Source of the DNA: Actinomycetes bacterium
GTDB lineage: Bacteria > Actinomycetota > Acidimicrobiia > Acidimicrobiales > Bog-793
Assembly: GCA_021823365.1 (NCBI GenBank)
Contig: JAKAOD010000182.1
Span: 1-6,482, forward strand
Direction: 5' to 3'
Length of the DNA: 6,482 nt
Each line of letters begins with the position of its first letter. Position 1 is the first letter of the stretch. A program made the position numbers and the translations under genes. Below are positions 1 through 6,468 of the stretch, piece by piece. The notes below the pieces were generated by a model. That model had not been told where the DNA came from. It did no database searches and saw nothing but the letters and a program-made list of their open reading frames with translations.

Positions 1-1
1 G

Positions 2-1765
2 ACGGCGCTCGCCCGGACCTCGGGCGTCACCGTGCTCATCCACGACCAGGAGTGCGCCGTCGAACGGCGCCGGCGCGAACGGCGTACCGGCGCGGCGCGC
101 ACTCGCCGCGTCTTCATCAACCCGCTCGCCTGCGACGGCTGCGGCGACTGCGGCGCCACGTCGAACTGCGTCGCGGTGCGACCCGTCCGCACGGCGCACG
201 GGTCGCGTACCGAGATCCACCAGGAGTCGTGCAACCTCGACTACACGTGCCTCGAGGGCGACTGCCCGGCGATGCTCACCGTGGAGCCGCTGCGCACCGC
301 GCGAGCCAGCGCCACGGCGATCGAGCAAGGCGACCTCCCTTCGCCGCCGGCCATCCCACGAGAAGGCGCCTTTCGCATGCGGGTGACCGGCGTCGGCGGC
401 ACCGGGGTCGTCACCGTTGCCCGGATCGTCGCGCTCGCCGCGCAGCTCGGCGGGCTGTCGGTGCGGGGCCTCGACCAGACCGGCATCGCGCAGAAGGGCG
501 GGTCGGTCTGCTCCGACCTGCGGATCGGGGAGGAGCCGGCGCTCGAGACGCACCGCCTCGGCGCGGGTGAGTGCGACCTCTACGTCGGTTGCGATCTGCT
601 CGTCGCCGCCGAGCCACGGCATCTCGTCGCCGCGTCACCTCATCGCACGGTCGCCGTCCTGTCCTCCTACGCGGTCCCGACCGGGCGCCAGGTCGCAGAC
701 CGTACCCTCGCGCCGCCCGATCCGGGCGAGCTCCGCGCCCGGATCGAGCGGAGGACGCGGGCAGAAGGGACGGTGTTCCTCGACGCCCCGGCGCTGTCGC
801 GCCGGCGGTTCGGCTCCGACGTCTACGCGAACGTCGTCCTTCTGGGCGCGGCGTACCAGCGCGGCGCGCTGCCGCTCGACCCCGCCCACCTCGAAGAGGC
901 GATCCGCCGCAACGGCGTGAGCGCCGAGGCGAACATCCAGGCGTTCCGCTACGGACGGCTGCTCGTCGCCGGCCATGCCAAGGCAACGCCCGTCGACGGC
1001 ATCACCGAGGAGCCTGCCCCTGGCCCCGCCCCCATCGAGCTCCTTCGCCTCGTCGGAGCGGCACCCGGCAGCGAGCTCGAGCGCATCGTCGAGCCGGCGA
1101 TCAGCGGCCTCGTCGCCTACCAGGACCGCGCCTACGCCCGCCGGTACGCGCAGACGGTGGCCCGGTGCCGTGCTGCCGAGGAGGAGCGCTGCGGCGTCGT
1201 CGACGGGCCGTTCGTCCGCGCCGTGGCCGTCCAGCTCCATCGCCTCATGGCCTACAAGGACGAGTACGAGGTGGCACGGCTCCACCGCTCGGCGTTCCTC
1301 GGAGCCGAGATCGAGTCCTGCTTCGGGGCGGGCGCCCGGGTGCGCTACCACCTCCGGCCGGAGCTGCTCAGACGGCTCGGGGTGCGGAAGAAGCTGACGG
1401 TCGGGCGCGGCGCGGACGTCGCGTTCTCGACGCTCGCAGCGCTGCGGCGCCTGCGCGGCACGTCGTTCGACCCGTTCGGCCACAGCGAGCTGCGCCGTCT
1501 CGAGCAAGAGCTCCGCGACGGCTACGAGCGAATCGTGGCCCGGCTGTGCGACTCCCTCGAGCCCGGCACCCACGCTCGGGCCGTCGAGATCGCCGAGCTG
1601 CCCGACGACGTCCGGGGGTACGGGCCGGTGAAGGCCGCCGCGATCCGCCGGTTCTGGAGCGAGCTCGGCCAACTCGATCCCGTGCACCCCGACGTCGAGC
1701 GCAGGGGCGCAGCACGGCCTGGCCCCACGCCCGTCGATCTGCCTCTCCGACCGCGCCTGGGTTAG
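2..1765 (+). CDS. Indolepyruvate ferredoxin oxidoreductase-family protein, C-terminal half (5' end off window)
   Basis: Enzymes of this fused family decarboxylate an aryl or branched 2-oxoacid (classically indolepyruvate) with CoA, giving acyl-CoA, CO2 and reduced ferredoxin in the cytoplasm. The reading frame is open from the first base, so the thiamine-diphosphate half is missing; 587 residues remain of a family usually near 1150. Counting from the codon at position 2, an Fe-S segment has C44, C47, C50, C56 and then C77, C83, C88, in the spacing typical of the family (CDGCGDC; CNLDYTC; CP). The gamma domain follows, with GVGGTGV at 130-136 and a QTGIAQKGG stretch. From about residue 340 comes the family-specific C-terminal domain, seen in YKDEYEVARL, LRGTSFDPFG and the late RGYGPVK. 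The frame ends at TAG 1763-1765, 44 bases before the next gene. The family call is firm. The exact substrate is not determined, because the domain that sets it is mostly outside the window. Confidence 0.93.
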   Translation, partial: TALARTSGVTVLIHDQECAVERRRRERRTGAARTRRVFINPLACDGCGDCGATSNCVAVRPVRTAHGSRTEIHQESCNLDYTCLEGDCPAMLTVEPLRTARASATAIEQGDLPSPPAIPREGAFRMRVTGVGGTGVVTVARIVALAAQLGGLSVRGLDQTGIAQKGGSVCSDLRIGEEPALETHRLGAGECDLYVGCDLLVAAEPRHLVAASPHRTVAVLSSYAVPTGRQVADRTLAPPDPGELRARIERRTRAEGTVFLDAPALSRRRFGSDVYANVVLLGAAYQRGALPLDPAHLEEAIRRNGVSAEANIQAFRYGRLLVAGHAKATPVDGITEEPAPGPAPIELLRLVGAAPGSELERIVEPAISGLVAYQDRAYARRYAQTVARCRAAEEERCGVVDGPFVRAVAVQLHRLMAYKDEYEVARLHRSAFLGAEIESCFGAGARVRYHLRPELLRRLGVRKKLTVGRGADVAFSTLAALRRLRGTSFDPFGHSELRRLEQELRDGYERIVARLCDSLEPGTHARAVEIAELPDDVRGYGPVKAAAIRRFWSELGQLDPVHPDVERRGAARPGPTPVDLPLRPRLG

Positions 1766-1768
1766 GGT
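1763..1768 (+). promoter_or_regulatory. Weak candidate -10 hexamer (TAGGGT) for the SGNH gene
   Basis: TAGGGT fits the loose actinobacterial -10 pattern TANNNT and overlaps the stop codon of the upstream gene. Transcription would then start near 1775, just before the inverted repeat that covers the ribosome binding site. I see no convincing -35 element. The pattern is easily met by chance, and read-through from the upstream gene is equally possible. Confidence 0.12.
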
Positions 1769-1777
1769 CGGCCGAGA

Positions 1778-1808
1778 CGATCTCCACGGTCAGTGGAGGA
1801 GGAGATCG
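1778..1808 (+). promoter_or_regulatory. Inverted repeat covering the ribosome binding site of the SGNH gene
   Basis: CGATCTCC at 1778-1785 is the exact reverse complement of GGAGATCG at 1801-1808, with 15 bases between. The 3' arm contains the last GGAG of the purine-rich Shine-Dalgarno and ends two bases before the ATG at 1810. An alternative smaller stem pairs CTCC-AC at 1782-1787 with GTGGAG at 1793-1798, and also hides Shine-Dalgarno bases. Either fold in RNA would limit ribosome access; as DNA the repeat could also be a protein-binding site. No U-tract follows, so it does not look like a terminator. The repeat is read directly; its function is inference. Confidence 0.4.
1795..1804 (+). 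promoter_or_regulatory. Strong Shine-Dalgarno for the SGNH gene
   Basis: GGAGGAGGAG lies 5 bases before ATG 1810 and contains AGGAGG-type cores at suitable spacing. It fixes the start of the secreted protein and argues against a longer frame-1 extension upstream. It is much stronger than anything preceding the cyclase gene. Confidence 0.8.
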
Positions 1809-1809
1809 A

Positions 1810-2784
1810 ATGGACGTTCCCGGGCTCACGCATCGCCGCGCCCAGCCGCCCCGACGCCCGGGCGCGGCCCGGCGCGCGGCTCGGCGCGCGGCCCGCTTGG
1901 CCGCAGCCGGCCTCTCGGTCATCGCGGCGCTGGCTGCCAGCGCGATCCTGGCGGCGGACGCGGGAGGTGCCTCCCACGAGTACTACGTCGCCATCGGCGC
2001 GTCGGAGGCCCTCGGCTTCCAAGGCGGGGGCCCGCACCACTCGACACGCGTCACCGACCAGGGCTACACCGACGACCTGGTCACCATGGAGAAGTCCCGG
2101 TGGCCCGGCCTCCAGCTCGCGGTCTTCGCCTGCCCGGGTCTCCGAGTGGACATGGCGCTCTCCGGCCGGACAACGAACCCGCCGGGGTCCATTGCGGCCA
2201 AGACGACGAGCGGCAGGTGCCGCCGGAAAGCCGGGTCCGAGGTCGGGGCAGCGTCGGCGTTCATCCGCTCGCACCGGGGCCAGGTCGTGCTCGTCACCGT
2301 CGACCTCGGCTATCCGGACGTCGCGGCCTGCATGAAGAAGAAGACCGTCGACGCCGTGTGCGTGACCGACGCGCTGGCACGGGTCCGCTCCGGCCTGCCC
2401 GAGGTGGTGGCCCGCCTCCGTGCGGCCGGCGGCAGCTCGCTCCGGATCGTGGGCCTCAGCCACGAGGACCCCTTCCTCGCCTACTCCCTGGGCAAGCGGG
2501 ACCCGGACCCCGCCTTCGCCAATGCGAGCGCTGCGGTGACCGAGCGGTTCAGCCAAGTGGTGCACGCGGCGTACGCGAGCGTGCACGTGCCGGTCGCCCG
2601 CGTCGCCGCCGCCTTCGCGACCGGCGCCACCTCTCCGGCCCGCCTCGCGAGATGGGGCACCGTCCCCCTCGACGTCCAGCGGATCTGCTCTCTCACGTGG
2701 ATGTGCAACGGCGGCAACATCCATCCCAATGCGGACGGCTACCACGCGATCGCCGCTGCGATCGCCGCGACGCTCGCCGACTGA
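1810..2784 (+). CDS. Secreted, divergent SGNH/GDSL-hydrolase-like protein
   Basis: This 324-residue protein resembles exported SGNH/GDSL hydrolases, which cleave esters of lipids, polysaccharides or small molecules. The N-terminus is very basic (RR pairs at 9-10, 15-16, 21-22, 25-26), followed by a hydrophobic stretch at about 30-49 and a small-residue region ending near A54. This fits a Sec or Tat signal peptide, or an uncleaved anchor. Block I is GASEALGF at 63-70 with candidate nucleophile S65. Block III, normally GxND, reads G167-Y-P-D170, so the oxyanion-hole Asn is Pro169. Block V is GGNIHPNADGY at 301-311 with H305; the acidic residue usual 2-3 positions before the His is absent (G302, N303). 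Six cysteines (108, 137, 174, 184, 293, 299) could form disulfides outside the cell. The start at ATG 1810 follows a strong Shine-Dalgarno. It could be an esterase with an altered active site, or a binding protein that kept the fold. The fold is likely; activity and substrate are unknown. Confidence 0.78.
   Translation: MDVPGLTHRRAQPPRRPGAARRAARRAARLAAAGLSVIAALAASAILAADAGGASHEYYVAIGASEALGFQGGGPHHSTRVTDQGYTDDLVTMEKSRWPGLQLAVFACPGLRVDMALSGRTTNPPGSIAAKTTSGRCRRKAGSEVGAASAFIRSHRGQVVLVTVDLGYPDVAACMKKKTVDAVCVTDALARVRSGLPEVVARLRAAGGSSLRIVGLSHEDPFLAYSLGKRDPDPAFANASAAVTERFSQVVHAAYASVHVPVARVAAAFATGATSPARLARWGTVPLDVQRICSLTWMCNGGNIHPNADGYHAIAAAIAATLAD
1870..1893 (+). repeat. 12-bp tandem repeat (two copies) in the signal-peptide coding region
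   Basis: CGGCGCGCGGCT at 1870-1881 is followed by CGGCGCGCGGCC at 1882-1893, which differs only in the last base. Each unit encodes Arg-Arg-Ala-Ala (residues 21-28), building the basic region of the export signal. Copy-number change by whole units would keep the frame and alter only the charge before the hydrophobic core. Confidence 0.6.
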
Positions 2785-2824
2785 GCGCTGGCGAGCCCGC
2801 GCGTCGCCGGCGAGGGAGGACGGG

Positions 2825-2882
2825 ATCGACGGCCCGTCGAAAGAACCCTCCGTTTTCGCCGGGGGTAGCATCGGCCGTCGAT
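2825..2882 (+). promoter_or_regulatory. 10-bp inverted repeat reaching into the cyclase start codon
   Basis: ATCGACGGCC at 2825-2834 is the exact reverse complement of GGCCGTCGAT at 2873-2882, with 38 bases between. The right arm includes the A and T of the ATG at 2881. A competing local hairpin pairs TCGACG at 2826-2831 with CGTCGA at 2835-2840, because the right arm and this segment share the direct repeat CCGTCGA. The left arm can therefore pair with only one of the two. In RNA this would be a simple open/closed switch of the start codon; on DNA the arms could be operator half-sites. The pairing is seen directly; regulation is inferred. Confidence 0.4.
2866..2871 (+). promoter_or_regulatory. 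Candidate -10 (TAGCAT) of a leaderless promoter for the cyclase gene
   Basis: TAGCAT fits TANNNT, and its last T is nine bases before ATG 2881, so transcription could begin at or next to the start codon. Leaderless mRNAs are common in Actinobacteria, and no good Shine-Dalgarno precedes this ATG (only a G-run at 2861-2865, 15 bases away). I see no standard -35; GAACCC at 2843-2848 has 17-base spacing but is not a recognised match. If this is the promoter, the inverted repeat around it would act as DNA rather than as RNA. Confidence 0.25.
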
Positions 2883-5800
2883 GCGGTGCTCGTCGTGCGG
2901 GGCCGAGTGCCCACCCGGGAAGCGGTTCTGCGTCACGTGCGGGGCACGACTCAGCGATTCGTGCCCCGCATGCGGGGAACCTGTGGAGGCAGGCAACCGG
3001 TTCTGCGGGGAGTGCGGCGCGCCGCTCGACCAATCGGCTGTGGTGCCGCAGGCCACGCCGGGCGCTGCGCAGGACCCGCGAGCCGCGACGGGGCAACCGG
3101 TCGCAGAGCGCCGGGTGTGCTCGGTGCTCTTCTGTGACCTGGTCGGGTTCACGCCCATCTCGGAGACGAAGGACCCAGAAGAGGTCCGTGAGATCCTCTC
3201 GCGCTACTTCGAGGTCGCACGGCGCACGATCACCCGCTACGGCGGGATCGTGGAGAAGTTCATCGGCGACGCCGTGATGGCGGTCTGGGGGACGCCACTC
3301 GCCGAAGAGGGGGACGCCGAACGGGCCGTGAGAGCAGCGCTCGACCTCGTCGACGGCGTCGCAGTCCTGGGAGCAGAGGTGGGCGAGCCCGGTCTGTCGG
3401 CACGGGCAGGGGTCGTGACCGGCGAGGTCGCGGTCACGATCGGCGCACGGGGCGAGGGCATGGTGGCAGGGGACGCGGTCAACACCGCCTCGCGGGTCCA
3501 GTCGGTCGCACGGCCGGGGTCGGTCCTCGTCGACGAGGCGACGAAGAGGCTCTCCGAGTCCGCCATCTTGTTCGAAGACGCCGGCAGCTTCGCCCTCAAG
3601 GGGAAGGAGCAACCCGAGCACCTCGTCCGAGCGGTCCGCGTCCTGTCGGGCGTCGGAGGCAAGCAGCGCGCCGACGGCCTCGAGGCGCCCTTCACCGGAA
3701 GGGACGCCGAGCTCCGGGCGCTGAAGGACCTCTTCCACGCCTCTGTCGATCGCAAGGCTCCTCGCCTCGTCGTCGTCTCCGGCCCCGCAGGGGTCGGCAA
3801 GTCCCGGCTCGGCTGGGAGTTCGACAAGTACATCGACGGCCTCGCAGACACCGTGCTCTGGCACCGCGGGCGCTGCCTCTCCTACGGCGAGGGGGTGGCG
3901 TTCTGGGCACTGGCAGAGGTCGTCCGCCAGCGCTTCGGGATCGCAGAAGAGGACCCGACCGAAGCGGCGGCGACCAAGCTGAAGGAGGGCCTCGTCCGCT
4001 TCGTCGGCGACGAGGAGGAGCGCGACTACGTGGGGGTGAGGCTCTCTCGCCTTCTCGGCGTGCCCTACCCCTCGGAGACGAAGGCGGTGCTCTCCCAAGA
4101 CGAGCTCTACGCGGGCTGGCGGCTCTTCTTCGAGCGCCTCGCCCAGGTGGCCCCGGTCGTCATGCTCATCGAAGACGCCCAGCACGCAGACGAGAGCCTG
4201 CTCGGGTTCTTCTCGCACCTGGTCGACTGGACGAGGAACCTTCCGGTCTTCGTCGTCGTCTTCGCCCGGCCCGGGCACGCCGGCATCGACTCCGGGTACG
4301 GCATGGGCCGCAACCGTGCGACGATCTCTGTGGACCCCCTCGACGAGGGGTCCATGAGGGTGCTGGTCGACGCCCTCGTCCCGGGCATGCCCGCCGGCGC
4401 CCGAGACGCCATCACCTCCCGGGCGCAGGGGATCCCGCTCTTCGCGGTCGAGACGGTGCGCTCCCTCGTCGACCAGGGCGTGGTGGTGCAAGACGGCACG
4501 AGCCTCAGCCTCGCAGGCGACCTCGGGGCCCTCCGGGTCCCCGACTCCCTCCACGCCCTTCTGGCCGCACGACTCGACGCGCTGGCGCCGTCGGTGCGCT
4601 CGCTCGTCGGCGACGCGAGCGTCCTCGGCACGAGCTTTCCGAAAGAAGCTCTCGTCGCGGTCTCCGGACGGAGCGACGACGCCGTCTCTGCGGCGCTCGC
4701 AGAGCTCGTGCGCCGAGACGTCCTGCACATCCTTACGGACCCGCTCTCCCCAGAGCGCGGGTCGTACCGCTTCGGCCAGGAGATGCTCCGCCAGGTCGCC
4801 TACGAGACCCTGTCGAAGAGAGACCGCAAGGCACGGCACCTGGCGGTCGCGGCCCACCTGCGCCAGGCGTTCCCGGGCGACGGCGAGGAGATCGCCGACG
4901 CGATCGCCCGCCACTACCTCGACGCCTTGGCCTGCGGACCCGACGACCTCGACGCCGAGGAGTCGACCGCACACGCGCTCAGCTTCTTGGTCCGGGCGGC
5001 CGAGCGCGCGGAGCGCTCAGGAGCGCTCGGGCGCGCGGCCGACAGCTACAAAGAGGCGGCGCGGATCGCCCCCTCGGACGTGGCGCCGACGCTCTCCGAG
5101 AGGGCGGCCCAGGCAAGCTTCGACGCCGGCGACTACGACGCGGCGATCGCCTGCGCGCAGGCCGCGCGGGAGGGACATCTCGCCCTCGGCGACCGAAGGG
5201 GGGCGGCCAGGGCCCTGTCCATGGAGGGGATCGCCATCAGCGGGTCCGGGCGCCACGAGGCCGGACGCCGCGCGCTCAGTGAAGCGCTCGTGGTCCTCCA
5301 GGAGGGACCCGACGCCGACACGGTCAGCGCGCTCGGGCGCCTCGCCAGCCTCGAGGTCTTCGCCGGCAATGCCCAAGAGGGCCGCCGCCTCGTCACAGAG
5401 GCGCTCGACCTCGCCCAGGCGCTCGGGGTCGCCACACGCGAGCTCGCCCTGCTGTTCAACGCCCGCGGTATCGCCGCCGGCTTCGCCGACCGGCTGGCGG
5501 AGGCCGCCGGCGACTTCGAGACGGCGGCCCGTCTCGCAGAGCGTGCAGGCGACTTCGGGACGCTCGGCATGGTGCAGCTGAACCTCGGTGACGCGCTCGT
5601 CCGGAGCGACCCGAAGGCGGCGGCGGCAGCCGCCCGCTCCGCGACGGCGCACGCCCGGCGCTCCGGGAGGCGGCGCACCCTCGCCGTCGCGGTGGGCAAC
5701 CTCGCGACCGCGCTCATCGAGGTGGGCGAGTGGAACGAGGCGGAGGGGGTGCTCCACGACGCGCTCGAAGAGGACCATCTCGACGAGCTCTTCCTCCACG

Positions 5801-6453
5801 CGGTCACAGGGTGGCTCGCGGCGCTGCGAGGGGACGGGGAGCGGGTCGATCGTGCCCAGGTGTCGCTCACCGGGTTCCGAACGACCGAGGACCCACAGGG
5901 CCAGGCGACACTGGGCCGCCTCGACGCGCTCACCGCCCTGTGTGCAGGCGACGTCCCCGGCGCGCTCAGCCACGCGATGGGCGTGCTCGACAAGGCTTCG
6001 GCCTTGGGGATCGGTGCCGACGCGATGCGCTCGACCTGGCCGCTCGCCGCACGTGCGGCCCGGAGCCTCGGGGACCGGGCGACCCTGGACCGGGTCCTCG
6101 AGGTGCTCGACTCCCGTCCGGCCGGCCACCTGCCCAAGGTCCTCTTCGCAGGACGCCAGCTCGCTGGCGCACTCGTCGCGGCCGATGCCGACACGGGCGC
6201 GGCCAGCTCGTGCACGTCTGCGCTCACGGACGCGATCGGCGCACTTCGTGAGGTCGGGAACCCCTACGAGCTCGCCCACGGCCTCATCGACTACGCAGAG
6301 CTCCTCGTGCGTGCCGACCTGGCCGGAGCGGAATCGGCGCTCGCGGAGGCAACGGACATCGCGGCGCGGCTGGGCTGCCCCCCGCTCGTCGCCCGTGCGG
6401 CATCTGTCGCAGCTCTCGCGCGGGTTCCTACCCGCACCGACGCACCGAGCTGA
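2881..6453 (+). CDS. Zinc-ribbon / class III nucleotide cyclase / STAND ATPase / TPR signalling protein
   Basis: This 1190-residue soluble protein probably makes cyclic AMP (or cGMP) under control of its ATPase and TPR region. Two zinc ribbons open it: C3/C6 with C17/C20, and C28/C31 with C42/C45. The cyclase domain (about 78-250) has metal-binding D86 (in FCDLVGFT) and D130 (FIGDAV), the adenine-contacting K126, and N201 and R205 in VNTASR. The second base-specifying position, usually Asp or Thr, is M194, so substrate choice is uncertain. The ATPase (about 275-665) has Walker A GPAGVGKS at 301-308, Walker B VVMLIED at 426-432, and the family's post-ATPase motif around 629-642 (YRFGQEMLRQVAYE). 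The remainder to 1190 is Ala/Leu-rich helical repeats resembling TPRs. No membrane segment, kinase or C-terminal HTH is seen, unlike LuxR-tailed relatives. An in-frame TAG at 2866-2868 forces the start to ATG 2881, two codons before the first Cys. The activating ligand is unknown. Confidence 0.92.
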   Translation: MRCSSCGAECPPGKRFCVTCGARLSDSCPACGEPVEAGNRFCGECGAPLDQSAVVPQATPGAAQDPRAATGQPVAERRVCSVLFCDLVGFTPISETKDPEEVREILSRYFEVARRTITRYGGIVEKFIGDAVMAVWGTPLAEEGDAERAVRAALDLVDGVAVLGAEVGEPGLSARAGVVTGEVAVTIGARGEGMVAGDAVNTASRVQSVARPGSVLVDEATKRLSESAILFEDAGSFALKGKEQPEHLVRAVRVLSGVGGKQRADGLEAPFTGRDAELRALKDLFHASVDRKAPRLVVVSGPAGVGKSRLGWEFDKYIDGLADTVLWHRGRCLSYGEGVAFWALAEVVRQRFGIAEEDPTEAAATKLKEGLVRFVGDEEERDYVGVRLSRLLGVPYPSETKAVLSQDELYAGWRLFFERLAQVAPVVMLIEDAQHADESLLGFFSHLVDWTRNLPVFVVVFARPGHAGIDSGYGMGRNRATISVDPLDEGSMRVLVDALVPGMPAGARDAITSRAQGIPLFAVETVRSLVDQGVVVQDGTSLSLAGDLGALRVPDSLHALLAARLDALAPSVRSLVGDASVLGTSFPKEALVAVSGRSDDAVSAALAELVRRDVLHILTDPLSPERGSYRFGQEMLRQVAYETLSKRDRKARHLAVAAHLRQAFPGDGEEIADAIARHYLDALACGPDDLDAEESTAHALSFLVRAAERAERSGALGRAADSYKEAARIAPSDVAPTLSERAAQASFDAGDYDAAIACAQAAREGHLALGDRRGAARALSMEGIAISGSGRHEAGRRALSEALVVLQEGPDADTVSALGRLASLEVFAGNAQEGRRLVTEALDLAQALGVATRELALLFNARGIAAGFADRLAEAAGDFETAARLAERAGDFGTLGMVQLNLGDALVRSDPKAAAAAARSATAHARRSGRRRTLAVAVGNLATALIEVGEWNEAEGVLHDALEEDHLDELFLHAVTGWLAALRGDGERVDRAQVSLTGFRTTEDPQGQATLGRLDALTALCAGDVPGALSHAMGVLDKASALGIGADAMRSTWPLAARAARSLGDRATLDRVLEVLDSRPAGHLPKVLFAGRQLAGALVAADADTGAASSCTSALTDAIGALREVGNPYELAHGLIDYAELLVRADLAGAESALAEATDIAARLGCPPLVARAASVAALARVPTRTDAPS
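2936..2977 (+). repeat. Strong hairpin plus overlapping palindrome inside the zinc-ribbon codons
   Basis: TGCGGGGCACGA at 2938-2949 and TCGTGCCCCGCA at 2959-2970 are exact reverse complements with a 9-base loop. One G-T and one C-G pair extend the stem to 2936/2972. The right arm is also the left half of a perfect 14-base palindrome, CCCCGCATGCGGGG, at 2964-2977, so the middle segment can pair either way. It sits about 55 bases after the ATG and covers the linker between the two zinc ribbons (residues 19-33). Part of the repetition follows from repeated Cys-Gly codons; a role in translation is inference. Confidence 0.55.
4998..5043 (+). repeat. Imperfect long inverted repeat with duplicated GAGCGCTC
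   Basis: The 8-base palindrome GAGCGCTC occurs at 5011-5018 and again at 5021-5028 as part of a 10-base tandem repeat (final bases AG then GG). Flanking GC-rich arms beginning GGCCG on the left and ending CGGCC on the right are nearly complementary, so the whole could fold into one long stem with a small bulge. It lies in the codons of residues about 706-721, where the ATPase part passes into the helical repeats. High GC and Ala/Arg/Glu codons make such repeats easier to find by chance. Confidence 0.4.
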
Positions 6454-6468
6454 CGCCGTACATGGCGT
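6453..6468 (+). terminator. Weak hairpin at the stop codon of the cyclase gene
   Basis: ACGCC at 6453-6457 pairs with GGCGT at 6464-6468 around a 6-base loop, starting in the TGA stop codon. It is short and no T-run follows in the 14 bases left before the window ends, so an intrinsic terminator is only a possibility. Confidence 0.15.

Noticed and set aside
32..34. GTG-type start of the oxidoreductase at position 32
   Set aside because: The frame is open to the first base and the family has a large thiamine-diphosphate domain before the Fe-S segment, so the gene begins outside the window.
635..1687. A 350-codon open frame on the - strand opposite the oxidoreductase
   Set aside because: The + strand frame carries clear gamma-domain and C-terminal family motifs throughout this interval; the antisense translation has no known motif.
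571..1809. Frame-1 extension that would make the secreted protein 737 residues long
   Set aside because: The extension lies inside the oxidoreductase coding region, translates to low-complexity Arg/Pro/Ala sequence, and is unnecessary because ATG 1810 has a strong Shine-Dalgarno followed by a signal peptide.
2746..2765. Two copies of GCGATCGC, resembling the HIP1 element of cyanobacteria
   Set aside because: Only two copies are present, both explained by Ala-Ile-Ala codons at the C-terminus of the SGNH protein, in a genome that does not look cyanobacterial.
2826..2860. Rho-independent terminator after the SGNH gene (hairpin 2826-2840 followed later by TTTT)
   Set aside because: The stem is only 6 bp with a 3-base loop, and the TTTT lies 12 bases beyond it with GC-rich sequence between, so it does not match an intrinsic terminator.
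1762..4974. A 1070-codon open frame on the - strand across the SGNH gene and most of the cyclase gene
   Set aside because: It is the shadow of real + strand genes in GC-rich DNA, where stop codons are rare. It shows no recognisable domain, is full of Arg/Gly/Asp runs, and covers well-supported domains on the other strand.
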